Below are positions 9,398 through 17,589 of a stretch of DNA of 64,000 bases, in pieces. The position numbers and the translations under genes were made by a program. Source of the DNA: Anaerolineae bacterium (lineage in GTDB: Bacteria; Chloroflexota; Anaerolineae; Aggregatilineales; Phototrophicaceae); assembly GCA_022843385.1 (NCBI GenBank), contig JALHNT010000024.1, positions 45,843-109,842 of the forward strand. Reading direction: 5' to 3'. The notes under the pieces were generated by a model. The model had not been told where the DNA came from and made no database searches. It was given only the letters and a program-made list of their open reading frames with translations. The number at the start of each line of letters is the position of its first letter. Position 1 is the stretch's first letter.

Positions 9398-10183
9398 ATG
9401 CAAGCGCTGTCCGTTCCGCTGTTATTGTCGCTCATCACGACGGTTGTCACCGGCGTCTTCGCCTTCATCGTGCTGCGGCGCTGGTGGGGAAAACGCCGTC
9501 CGCATCATATGGCCTGGGGCATCGGTCTGCTGCTCTATTTCATCGGTACCCTCAGCCAGGTGGTGCTGAGTTTCGTCTGGAGTCCGCTGTTCTTCGGCTT
9601 GTGGTACTGGTGTGGTGCGCTGATGGTGGCGGCCTGGCTGGGTCAGGGGACGCTGTATCTATTGGTGCGGCGTGGGACGGTGGCCCGCAGTGTCCAGATG
9701 ATCCTGGTGCTCATCAGCCTGATGACGCTGCCCTGGACATTGTTCCTGACGCCCTTCAACGCCCAGGCCTGGTATCCTGGCGCGGATATGACGCAGATTT
9801 ACCTGGATCAGCGCGACGCCAATGGCAACCTGATCCGCGAAGGCATTATGTCCGGCAGCGCGCGCGGCACGGTGCGCTTCTTCGTGCCGATCACCAACCT
9901 GTACGGGACGCTGGCCTTAGTCGGCGGAGCGATCTACTCGGCCTGGATTTTCCGGCGCAAGCAGATTATGCGTAACCGTGTCGTCGGCAACTGGCTGATC
10001 GCGTTCGGTGGGCTGATGCCGGCGCTGGGCGGCGCACTGATCCGGCTAGGCGACCCGTCGTTCAAATATCTGGGCGAGATGCTGGGGGCGATCCTGATCT
10101 TCGCTGGATTCTGGCTGGCGACCAATGTGCCAGATGATGAACCAGCCTCCGCTCCCACTCCCGCCGGCGCGGTCGGGGATTGA
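9398..10183 (+). CDS. Multi-pass membrane protein of unknown function
   Basis: 261 residues with about seven hydrophobic segments: around residues 5-24, 36-56, 62-84, 93-115, 155-177, 190-210 and 220-236. The ATG at 9398 follows a GGGGGG ribosome site by seven bases. Between the fourth and fifth segments is a loop of about 35 polar residues. I do not recognise the family. The stop codon overlaps the start of the next membrane-protein gene (TGATG), so the two are translationally coupled and probably form one complex or pathway with the following antiporter. Confidence 0.65.
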   Translation: MQALSVPLLLSLITTVVTGVFAFIVLRRWWGKRRPHHMAWGIGLLLYFIGTLSQVVLSFVWSPLFFGLWYWCGALMVAAWLGQGTLYLLVRRGTVARSVQMILVLISLMTLPWTLFLTPFNAQAWYPGADMTQIYLDQRDANGNLIREGIMSGSARGTVRFFVPITNLYGTLALVGGAIYSAWIFRRKQIMRNRVVGNWLIAFGGLMPALGGALIRLGDPSFKYLGEMLGAILIFAGFWLATNVPDDEPASAPTPAGAVGD

Positions 10184-10575
10184 TGATGGCGCAGCTTTAC
10201 CTCACGCTCGATCAACTGCATTACTGGATTGCCCGGCTGGGGCTGGCGGCCTCGGTCGTCATGTTCCTGATCGGCTTCTTCATCGCCATTATCCGCCACG
10301 CTGATGTCACGCGGGAGTATCGGCTGGCGGTCTATATCATCGTCGGCGTGATGGTGGCGCAATCGATCATCGGGCTGACGCTGTATGCCATCGGCGGACG
10401 GCCATACGAAGAAGTCCATCTGATCTACGGTTTCGGCGCACTGCTGGCGCTGCCCTTCTTCATCTTCGTCGAAGTCACTGCCAAACGGCGCCCGGCGATG
10501 GGGACTTATATGTGGGCGTTTGGTGTGTTCGCGGGTATCCTCATCCGCAGCATCATGACCGGTGCGCCAGGGTAA
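10183..10575 (+). CDS. Small four-helix membrane protein
   Basis: 130 residues with four predicted transmembrane helices (about 14-36, 46-68, 80-100 and 106-124). It starts at ATG 10183, overlapping the previous stop by one base; ATG 10186 is also in frame. Nothing in it identifies a family. Position between another membrane protein and a cation antiporter, with gaps below 20 bp, suggests a three-gene operon. Confidence 0.65.
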   Translation: MMAQLYLTLDQLHYWIARLGLAASVVMFLIGFFIAIIRHADVTREYRLAVYIIVGVMVAQSIIGLTLYAIGGRPYEEVHLIYGFGALLALPFFIFVEVTAKRRPAMGTYMWAFGVFAGILIRSIMTGAPG

Positions 10576-10593
10576 GCGCGAAAGGGATTTCTC

Positions 10594-11541
10594 ATGCTGT
10601 TGAACCTCGTCTACATCCTGATCGGCTTTGCGGGTCTGTTCTTCGGCGGCAACGAACTGGTCAAGGGCGCATCGCGGCTGGCGGCCTCGCTCGGCGTCGC
10701 CAAAGTCATCATCGGCCTGACGGTTGTGGCATTCGGCACCTCGATGCCGGAGTTGTTGGTCAGCCTGCAAGCGGCATTGGGTGGCTCCAGCGACATCGCC
10801 ATCGGCAATGTGGTCGGTTCCAACATCGCCAACATCGGTCTGATCCTGGGCATAGGCGGACTGATCGCGCTCATCCCGATCCAGCGCGGGCTGCTGGTGC
10901 GCGATATTCCGATCATGATCGGTGTGTCGATTCTGGTGTTCCTGATGGCGCTCGATGGCATCATCAGTCAGGTGGATGGCCTGATCCTGGTGGTCGGCCT
11001 GATCGCCTTCAATGTCGGCATGGTCGCCATCAGCCTGCGCCAGCGGAATGCCAATGGCAATGGCGAACCCGACCAGCAAATCAACCGGCTGGTGGAAGTG
11101 GGGCGGTTCGTCGTCGGGCTGGTGGTGCTGCTGGTCGGGGCTAATCTGCTGGTGAGCGGCGCGGTCGCCATCGCCCGCGAGTTGAACGTCAGCGAGCTGG
11201 TGATCGGCATCACCCTGGTAGCCATTGGCACGTCGCTGCCGGAACTGGTGACCTCGATCGTGGCGGCGCTCAAGAAACACGAAGAGCTGCTGATGGGCAA
11301 TGTGGTTGGCTCGAACATCTTCAACATCCTCGGCATCCTGGGCATCACCGCGCTGGTGCGGCCGATCCCGGTTTCGACCAGCCTGACCACGATTGACCTG
11401 CCGATTATGCTCGGCTTCGCGGTCGTGATCGTGCTGTTCGCGGCGCTGGGGCGGCTGCCACGCTGGGGCGCGGCCATCCTGCTGGCCGGTTATGTCGCTT
11501 TCATCATCTGGACGGTGACGAACAGTACACCGGCGGCGTGA
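10594..11541 (+). CDS. Calcium/sodium antiporter, CaCA superfamily (YrbG type)
   Basis: 315 residues made of two homologous halves, each five helices, as in Na+/Ca2+ and K+-dependent exchangers. The alpha-1 repeat has FGTSMPELLVS and IGNVVGSNIANIG; the alpha-2 repeat has IGTSLPELVTS and MGNVVGSNIFNIL. The Glu of each P-E-L and the Asn/Ser of each G-S-N form the ion site. Family members exchange cytoplasmic Ca2+ for Na+ across the inner membrane. Length is normal. An AAAGGGA site precedes the ATG. It is the last gene of a likely three-gene operon. Confidence 0.92.
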   Translation: MLLNLVYILIGFAGLFFGGNELVKGASRLAASLGVAKVIIGLTVVAFGTSMPELLVSLQAALGGSSDIAIGNVVGSNIANIGLILGIGGLIALIPIQRGLLVRDIPIMIGVSILVFLMALDGIISQVDGLILVVGLIAFNVGMVAISLRQRNANGNGEPDQQINRLVEVGRFVVGLVVLLVGANLLVSGAVAIARELNVSELVIGITLVAIGTSLPELVTSIVAALKKHEELLMGNVVGSNIFNILGILGITALVRPIPVSTSLTTIDLPIMLGFAVVIVLFAALGRLPRWGAAILLAGYVAFIIWTVTNSTPAA

Positions 11542-11650
11542 CCTGCGCTTGCCCTGCGCACAGTCGTCGCTTGCTTGCCCAAGTCTTCATTGCGCTGCTA
11601 TAATGACGATCATTGTGTTCGCCACATTTTTATAGAGGGACGCCGAGATT

Positions 11651-12439
11651 ATGCAGGCCAACGACAGTTTCCGCCTGGTCGTCCGCCGAGGTCCGCAGCC
11701 CAATCAGGTGTACGAGCTGAACAAAGACATCGTCACCATTGGGCGCGACATCACCAACGATATCACCATCAATGACCCGGAGGTCAGCCGTCATCATCTG
11801 CGCTTCACGCGCGGGGCGGGTGGCTTCACGCTGGAAGACCTGGGATCGACCAACGGGACCTTCGTCAACGGTCAGCGCCTGACCGGAGCCAAGCCGCTGA
11901 ACAATGGCGATCTGCTTGCGCTGGGCGAAACGGTGACGCTGGGGTATGAGCTGGCGCGTCCGATGGCTGGGCCACCAGTCAGCGCCCCGCCACCCGATGT
12001 TATGGCTCCGCCGGCAGGTGCGCGTCCACCAGTTGCCCAACCGCCTCCGAGCTACAGCCCACCGCCGGTTGCGCCCCAGCCGCAGCAGCAGCCACCAGCT
12101 TATAATCCCTACGCACCTCCGGGTCAACAACAGCAGCCGCCCCCGGCCAGCTACAGCCCACAGGGGCAAACTTATAATCCACCGCCTCCACCGCAGTCCG
12201 CCGCCTATAGTCCCCCACCTCCACCCGGCGCGGGCTATGATTACGATCCGTATGCCGTGCGCGAAGAAGAACCGCGCAGCATGACGCGCTGGATCATCAT
12301 CGGCTGCCTGGGCGTGGCGATCCTGTGCTGCTGCATGACCATCATCGCCGCCGTATTGGTCGATCAATTGTGCCTGTATGACCGCATCCCGCTGCTGCCC
12401 GACCTGCTCTCGGCCATCGGTTTCCCGCCCTCCTGCTGA
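11651..12439 (+). CDS. FHA-domain protein with Pro-rich linker and C-terminal membrane anchor
   Basis: 262 residues. An N-terminal FHA domain (about 5-95) carries the phosphothreonine-binding motifs I-G-R (TIGRD), S-R-H-H (EVSRHHLRF) and a TNGTFVNG turn. Then follow about 110 residues rich in Pro, Gln and Tyr (repeated PPxSYSP and YNPPP-like motifs) and a single transmembrane segment (about 214-239, with CCCM in its core). The FHA domain therefore faces the cytoplasm with the short tail outside, or is tail-anchored. FHA proteins read Ser/Thr-kinase signals; no kinase gene is in this window. Pro-rich low complexity is likely a flexible tether. Confidence 0.88.
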   Translation: MQANDSFRLVVRRGPQPNQVYELNKDIVTIGRDITNDITINDPEVSRHHLRFTRGAGGFTLEDLGSTNGTFVNGQRLTGAKPLNNGDLLALGETVTLGYELARPMAGPPVSAPPPDVMAPPAGARPPVAQPPPSYSPPPVAPQPQQQPPAYNPYAPPGQQQQPPPASYSPQGQTYNPPPPPQSAAYSPPPPPGAGYDYDPYAVREEEPRSMTRWIIIGCLGVAILCCCMTIIAAVLVDQLCLYDRIPLLPDLLSAIGFPPSC

Positions 12440-12550
12440 CCACCACTTCACGCCGGGGCGCATCGTGATGGATGCGTCCTCGGTATCATCTTGCTCTCAC
12501 CTTCACCCCTTACAATGCCTTTGTGAATAACGGAACAATGAGGTTGCACG

Positions 12551-13711
12551 ATGTGGCGTTGGCTTGGGTTGGCGCTGGTGGCGATCAGCATCAGCGTGTT
12601 TGGCTTCAGTTTGATCGAATCGACCGGCGATGGGGAAGTCTCGGCCAGCGCGGAGATGATGCCGCTGAATGCCGACGGCAGCGGCTTCGCCCGCGCCGTC
12701 GCTCCCTGGGACTGGCAATTCCCCCGTGATTTCGGCGCTCATCCCGAATTCCAGACCGAGTGGTGGTACTACACTGGCAATCTGAAGACAGCCGATGGGC
12801 GGCACTTCGGCTATCAGTTCACCATCTTCCGCCGGGCGATCTTCCCCGAAGCGCCACAGCCAGACTCGGAATGGCGCAGCGATCAATTGTACATGGCGCA
12901 TTTCGCCGTCTCAGATATAGCGGGCGAACGCTACTTTCATCAGCAGCGTTTCAGCCGCGAAGGCGCAGGGTTGGCCGGGGCGGTGGCCGAGCCGGTGTAC
13001 CATGTCTGGCTGGAAGACTGGCAGATCAAGGCCAGCGATGCCGCTGCGCAACTGACCACGATTCAGGCCGATGGCGGCGACTTCGCCGTTGATCTGGCGA
13101 TGGAGCAGGTCAAGCCACCGGCGCTGCAAGGTGATAACGGACTCAGCCCGAAGAGCGGCGAAGTGGGCAATGCCAGCTATTATTATTCATTGACGCGCCT
13201 CATCACCCGCGGCACCATCCGCGTTGGCGACGAGACCTTCGCCGTCAGCGGCGCGACCTGGAAAGATCATGAGTTCAGCACCAGCGCCCTCGCCAGCAAT
13301 GCCCAGGGCTGGGACTGGTTCGGCTTGCAACTGGATGACAACCGCGAGCTGATGCTGGGGCAGATTCGGCTGAAGGATGGCGGACGCGAACCGGCTTTCG
13401 GCGGGCTGCTGATCGAGGCCGACGGCAGCGCCCGTTACCTGAGCGCGGAGGATTTCACTTTCAACGTGACGGCGACCTGGAGCAGTCCACACACTGGCGC
13501 GGTTTATCCAGCCGGGTGGGTCATGACGGTGGATGTGGGCGCGGCTGAACCGCTTGATCTGATCGTCACGCCGCTGCTGGCTGACCAAGAGCTGCATGGC
13601 AGCGGAGGCATCGATTATTGGGAAGGCGCTGTCGCCATCAGCGGCGATGCTACTGGCTACGGTTATGCTGAACTGACGGGTTATGTTCAGGCGATGGCCG
13701 GGCGGTTCTGA
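12551..13711 (+). CDS. Secreted CrtC/AttH-family lipocalin-like protein (hydroxyneurosporene synthase fold)
   Basis: 386 residues with an N-terminal hydrophobic segment (MWRWLGLALVAISISVFGF). The motif HPEFQTEWWYYTGNL, followed by FGYQFTIFRR and MAHFAVSD, is diagnostic of the AttH/CrtC group, which folds as two consecutive lipocalin-like barrels. A second-barrel signature G-A-T-W-K-D-H-E-F-S-T is present near residue 235. CrtC adds water to acyclic carotenoids; other members are secreted proteins of unknown ligand. The signal-like N-terminus argues for an extracytoplasmic form rather than the photosynthetic CrtC. The ATG follows a GAGG site by about seven bases. Confidence 0.85.
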   Translation: MWRWLGLALVAISISVFGFSLIESTGDGEVSASAEMMPLNADGSGFARAVAPWDWQFPRDFGAHPEFQTEWWYYTGNLKTADGRHFGYQFTIFRRAIFPEAPQPDSEWRSDQLYMAHFAVSDIAGERYFHQQRFSREGAGLAGAVAEPVYHVWLEDWQIKASDAAAQLTTIQADGGDFAVDLAMEQVKPPALQGDNGLSPKSGEVGNASYYYSLTRLITRGTIRVGDETFAVSGATWKDHEFSTSALASNAQGWDWFGLQLDDNRELMLGQIRLKDGGREPAFGGLLIEADGSARYLSAEDFTFNVTATWSSPHTGAVYPAGWVMTVDVGAAEPLDLIVTPLLADQELHGSGGIDYWEGAVAISGDATGYGYAELTGYVQAMAGRF

Positions 13712-13750
13712 GCGTACCGAGGTGTTTGATTCAACGTAAGGATGGATCGA

Positions 13751-14323
13751 ATGAGTGAGGCGCGTGAGCGGGTTTTGGACGCCGCCGAAAAGCTGTTCAT
13801 GGATCAGGGGTATGCCGCCATCTCGATGCGCGACATCGCCGGCGTTCTGGGTTTGCAGCAGGCGGCGCTGTATTACCACGTCAAGGGCAAGGAAGAATTG
13901 TTCATGGCGGTGGTCGAGCGCAACATGCAGCGCCAGCGCACCGGCCTGGAACAGGCGATTGCCAGTGCGCCAGACGATCTGGAGGCGCAACTAAAAGCGA
14001 TTGCCCATTGGTTAGTAGAGCATATGCCGGTCGATATGATCCGAATGCTGCGCTCTGATGCGGCTCATATTTCCCCGACCTACGCCAGCCAACTGCTGCG
14101 CCATGTGGCCGAGTCGATGATGGAGCCAATCCTGAGTGTGATTCAACCGGCGCAGCGGCGTGGCGAAGTCCAGCCGATGGACCCGAATTTGTTGGCTGGT
14201 ATGCTGATCGGTGTGATGAACTGGGTGGCCTATTTCGATCAGGAAGCGCTGCTCGAGATGCCAACCGAAGCCGTCATCGAGCAGGTGATCGCCGTCCTGC
14301 TGCATGGGATGATCGTGCGTTGA
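13751..14323 (+). CDS. TetR/AcrR-family regulator
   Basis: 190 residues. The N-terminal helix-turn-helix reads RVLDAAEKLFMDQGYAAISM, then RDIAGVLGLQQAALYYHVKG and KEELF, a textbook TetR_N domain; the rest is an all-helical ligand domain. The start is ATG 13751, about eight bases after TAAGGA; ATG 13742 overlaps that site. It is followed, on the same strand, by a Rieske oxygenase, and two identical palindromic sites lie in the gap between them, so it most likely represses the oxygenase gene until a substrate or product binds. Confidence 0.93.
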   Translation: MSEARERVLDAAEKLFMDQGYAAISMRDIAGVLGLQQAALYYHVKGKEELFMAVVERNMQRQRTGLEQAIASAPDDLEAQLKAIAHWLVEHMPVDMIRMLRSDAAHISPTYASQLLRHVAESMMEPILSVIQPAQRRGEVQPMDPNLLAGMLIGVMNWVAYFDQEALLEMPTEAVIEQVIAVLLHGMIVR

Positions 14324-14339
14324 ATTTTTCCTCACCTGT

Positions 14340-14358
14340 AACTTAACGAACGTTCAGT
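14340..14358. promoter_or_regulatory. Predicted TetR operator, distal copy
   Basis: The 19-bp sequence AACTTAACGAACGTTCAGT occurs here and again 84 bp downstream with no mismatch. Its centre GAACGTTC is a perfect palindrome flanked by TTAAC/AGTTA-like arms, the normal form of TetR-family operators. It starts 17 bp after the regulator's stop codon. Confidence 0.7.
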
Positions 14359-14423
14359 TAGTTGTCATGTGTCAACTGCATACTGGCGACATGTGCGTGA
14401 AAACGCCTTTTGTTTGGTTCAAT

Positions 14424-14442
14424 AACTTAACGAACGTTCAGT
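14424..14442. promoter_or_regulatory. Predicted TetR operator, proximal copy
   Basis: Second exact copy of the 19-bp palindrome-centred element, ending 16 bp before the oxygenase start codon, where a bound repressor would block transcription initiation or early elongation. The centre-to-centre distance of 84 bp equals eight turns of B-DNA, so both sites face the same side of the helix. Confidence 0.72.
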
Positions 14443-14458
14443 ATTGAGGTAAGAGACG

Positions 14459-15493
14459 ATGTATATCCCAAATGTCTGGTACGCCATCGCCGATTCGAAT
14501 GAGGTGAAGCCGGGCAAACCCTACGCCTTCAAGCGGCTGGGGCATGAACTGGTCTTGTGGCGCGATCAAGAAAACCGCATCGTCGTGATGCATGACCGCT
14601 GCCCGCACCGCAGCGCCAAACTCAGCCCCGGCAAAATCATCAACGGCAACATTCAATGCCACTTTCACGGCTTCCAGTACAACCGCGACGGCGGCTGTGA
14701 ACTGATCCCGGCCAACGGACGCAGCGGCCCGCGCCCGAAGGTGTTTCAGTGTGGCGTGATCCCCTCACATGAAGCCTATGGACTGATCTGGATGTGGAAT
14801 GGCGAGCCACAGGCCGAGTACCCGCCGGTGCCGTTTTTCGATGATCTGGATGACTACGTGTATGCCACTTTCCAGACCACCTGGAATGCCCACTACACCC
14901 GGTCGCTGGAAGGGCTGCTGGATGTCTCGCACCTGCCGTTCGTTCATGCCAATACCATCGGGCGCGGCAATCTGACGCTGGTCAATGGCCCTTACACCAC
15001 GCTGCAAGACAACGAACTGCGCGCCTGGATGAGCAATCAGCCGGATGTCGGGTTGCCGGCGCTCAAGCCGACGCAACTGCCACCACCGAATAAACCGGCT
15101 GATCTCTGGCTGAACTTCCCCAACATGTGGCGTCTGCGTTTGACTGATCAGCTCAGTCAGGTCATCGCTGCCGCGCCGATTGATGATGACTATGTCCATC
15201 TTTACGTCCGCACCTATCAGCGGTTCGTCACCGCACCGGTGATCGGTCGCCTGGTGGCTGAGATGAGCAACCTGTTCAACCGCTATGTCGTCAAGGAAGA
15301 TCAGGAGATCATCGAGTCGCAGTCGCCCAAAATCTCCGACCTGAACATCGGCGAACGCTTCATCCCTGGAGATCGTCCGATTGCGCTGTATCTGCAACGG
15401 CGGCGTGAACTCATTCTGGGTGAGAAATCAGCCTCATTGAGGCTGAGAAAGACGCAGCCAGAAGCGATTGATCCCGCGCAAATTTCGGCCTAG
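14459..15493 (+). CDS. Rieske non-heme iron oxygenase (PaO/VanA-like)
   Basis: 344 residues. The Rieske [2Fe-2S] ligands are C48, H50 (RCPH) and C67, H70 (CHFH). The mononuclear iron site is in GLLDVSHLPFVH (D155, H158, H163), with the bridging Asp expected between the two clusters. This order is that of aromatic-ring hydroxylating and demethylating oxygenases and of pheophorbide a oxygenase relatives. These enzymes need a separate reductase, which is not in the window. Substrate cannot be told; the TetR operators imply that expression is induced by a small molecule. The start ATG has a GAGG site 9-12 nt upstream. It converges with the WYL regulator with a 6-bp gap. Confidence 0.9.
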   Translation: MYIPNVWYAIADSNEVKPGKPYAFKRLGHELVLWRDQENRIVVMHDRCPHRSAKLSPGKIINGNIQCHFHGFQYNRDGGCELIPANGRSGPRPKVFQCGVIPSHEAYGLIWMWNGEPQAEYPPVPFFDDLDDYVYATFQTTWNAHYTRSLEGLLDVSHLPFVHANTIGRGNLTLVNGPYTTLQDNELRAWMSNQPDVGLPALKPTQLPPPNKPADLWLNFPNMWRLRLTDQLSQVIAAAPIDDDYVHLYVRTYQRFVTAPVIGRLVAEMSNLFNRYVVKEDQEIIESQSPKISDLNIGERFIPGDRPIALYLQRRRELILGEKSASLRLRKTQPEAIDPAQISA

Positions 15494-15499
15494 ATGCAG

Positions 15500-16468
15500 T
15501 TAGATGTCCGGTGATGCCAGGTGATTGGCTTTGGTCGCAATCTCCTGGAGCATGGAGCGCAGCATGTCCGGTTGTTTGATGATCACTGGAAAATCAAGAC
15601 TGAGCAAAAGATAGGCGATCCAATCCAGACGCGAGGCTTGACGGCGGAAGATGATCCCTTCTTCAGAAGTCTCAAGCGTACCGACGAGCGCACTGGATAC
15701 CGATTGCGCCTGCTCGATTGAAGTTTTTAGAACAAGCTCGATAGTGTATAGACCCTGTCCAGTGGTGATGGAGTCGAGTACCAGTTCCAGCACATCGATA
15801 TCTTCAGGACGGTCAAAGTTGTCGTGAGCTGCTTCAAGCATCAGGATGCGATCTAACCGGAAAGTTCGAAGATCGTGACGAAGATGACAGTATCCGGCGG
15901 TGTACCAGTAGCCTTCCGTGTAAACGATCCCGTAGGGGTCGAATTCGCGCCTGGATTCTTCATTGAGCCACGAACGATAGGTCAGAAGCACGCGCTGGCG
16001 CTCTTGTACAGCCGTACTGAGCGCAACAATGAAATTATTTTGGAGAACAGTCGGGGGCGAAAAGCCATAAGGTGCCCGGTTGAAGATGATGGCTTCCTGA
16101 AGGTTGCGCACTTGTCGCAGCACATTCTCCGGCAGGACGCGCTCGGTTTTGGCGAATGCGCCTTCGACAGCCGCCACATCCACCGGGAACTGAAGCTCGC
16201 GGATGGCAAGCAGTCCCAGCGTGAGCGCCACCGCTTCAGCATCGGTAAACAACAGGGGAGGCAAGCGGCGTCCGCGTTCCAGATGATAAGCGCCATTTGG
16301 CCCGCGCTCGGCCTCCACTGGAATTCCCATATCCTGCAAGGTGGTGATGTAACGACGCACGGTTCGCACATCAATTTCCAGACGACGCGCGATCTCGCTC
16401 CCACTCATCTGTGGACGAGATTGCAGCAGTTCAAGCACGGTCAACAGGCGTGTGGTCGGTGAGTACAT
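15500..16468 (-). CDS. WYL-domain transcriptional regulator (DeoR-type HTH)
   Basis: 322 residues. The N-terminal winged helix-turn-helix reads RLLTVLELLQSRPQMSGSEI followed by ARRLEIDVRTVRRYITTLQD. The WYL region is DPYGIVYTEGYWYTAGYC with a basic RTFRLDRI segment, and a WCX-like C-terminal part follows. WYL proteins sense nucleic acid or nucleotide ligands and regulate neighbouring genes. It is divergent, with 91 bp between, from an NmrA-like reductase, which is its most likely target. Confidence 0.92.
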   Translation of the reverse strand: MYSPTTRLLTVLELLQSRPQMSGSEIARRLEIDVRTVRRYITTLQDMGIPVEAERGPNGAYHLERGRRLPPLLFTDAEAVALTLGLLAIRELQFPVDVAAVEGAFAKTERVLPENVLRQVRNLQEAIIFNRAPYGFSPPTVLQNNFIVALSTAVQERQRVLLTYRSWLNEESRREFDPYGIVYTEGYWYTAGYCHLRHDLRTFRLDRILMLEAAHDNFDRPEDIDVLELVLDSITTGQGLYTIELVLKTSIEQAQSVSSALVGTLETSEEGIIFRRQASRLDWIAYLLLSLDFPVIIKQPDMLRSMLQEIATKANHLASPDI

Positions 16469-16559
16469 ATCAGATCACCACTTATTCAGGGCGAATACTG
16501 TCCTGATTGGATTATAGGATGAATGTATCGCTTAGCAACAGTCCAATCAAGGAGCTACC

Positions 16560-17381
16560 ATGAAAATCCTGGTAACGGGCGCAACTGGCACCGTCGGACG
16601 TCACCTTGTCGCCCAACTGATTGAGATGGGGCATTCGGTTCGCGCCCTGACTCGTAACCCAACTAAAGCGACATTTCCCGACGGGGTGGAAGTCGTAAAG
16701 GGCGATCTGATGAAACCTGAAACGCTTGATCCCGCTTTCGAGGGCGTGACTGGCGTCCATCTGATTAACTTTGGCGGCGATGATTATGCCCCATTACAAA
16801 CGGGCAGTGAAATCGTGGCAAAAGCACTGAAATCCGGAGTCAAGCGCGTAACGATTTTGCGAGGCGGCGACGACAAGGGCAGCCTTGAAACCGCAGTGGA
16901 ATCAAGTTCCCTGGCCTGGACATATCTGCATCCAGTGGAGTTCATGTCCGGCATACTGGATTGGGCTGATGCCATTCGTGACACTGGCATGATTCGGCTG
17001 GGCTTTGTCAATCGCAAGACTGCGATTGTTCATGAAGCGGATATTGCCGCAGTTGCGGCGGTTGCCTTGACTGAAGATGGTCACAGTGGCAAGACGTATT
17101 GGATCACAGGCGGCGACGTCTTAACACCTGTTCACATGACGCATACACTTGGCGAGGCGCTTGGGCGCGATATTCAGCTCATTGAATTGACTGAGTCCCA
17201 GGCGCGTGAACAATGGCGGGATCAGGGCTTTCCCGACGATGTGATTGATTTCTTTGTCTGGGCGCATGGCAATACGCCACCAGAAGGTTACACCGTTACC
17301 CCAACTGTCAAGCAAGTCATCGGTCGCCCGCCGCGCACCTTCAGTCAGTGGGTCACTGAACACATCGACGCTTTTCGATAG
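16560..17381 (+). CDS. NAD(P)-binding NmrA-like atypical short-chain reductase
   Basis: 273 residues. The dinucleotide-binding motif GATGTVGRHL (residues 7-16) and a VRALTRNP segment that can contact NADP phosphate are typical of atypical SDRs of the NmrA/TMR family. The catalytic Y-x-x-x-K of classical SDRs is not evident, as usual in this group, whose members act as redox sensors or quinone/azo reductases. It has an AAGGAG site before the ATG and a promoter region shared with the WYL regulator. Confidence 0.87.
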   Translation: MKILVTGATGTVGRHLVAQLIEMGHSVRALTRNPTKATFPDGVEVVKGDLMKPETLDPAFEGVTGVHLINFGGDDYAPLQTGSEIVAKALKSGVKRVTILRGGDDKGSLETAVESSSLAWTYLHPVEFMSGILDWADAIRDTGMIRLGFVNRKTAIVHEADIAAVAAVALTEDGHSGKTYWITGGDVLTPVHMTHTLGEALGRDIQLIELTESQAREQWRDQGFPDDVIDFFVWAHGNTPPEGYTVTPTVKQVIGRPPRTFSQWVTEHIDAFR

Positions 17382-17589
17382 TAAGGAGGTGGATCGCCGT
17401 TTAATCAGGTGCTTGACGTTCTCCTATCGTGGGAGTCCGTTTGGGTGGGTGCGTCAACATAAACATCGGGTGAGTAATGCTCATGTGAGAGAGACTAATT
17501 CACGGCTCTCTCAGTGACAATTCATCTGCAATACATTGACGAAAGCTAGACACCAACCTAACATTTAGTAGGTCACATGAGGAGCAACC

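Noticed and set aside
9934..11280. A minus-strand frame of 448 codons
   Set aside because: Antisense to membrane proteins; the product is almost all D, H, Q, and R, the normal image of Leu/Val/Ile-rich codons.
13751..15493. Chlorophyll catabolism (pheophorbide oxygenase) role
   Set aside because: The Rieske enzyme belongs to a broad group; no tetrapyrrole genes are nearby and the substrate cannot be read from motifs.
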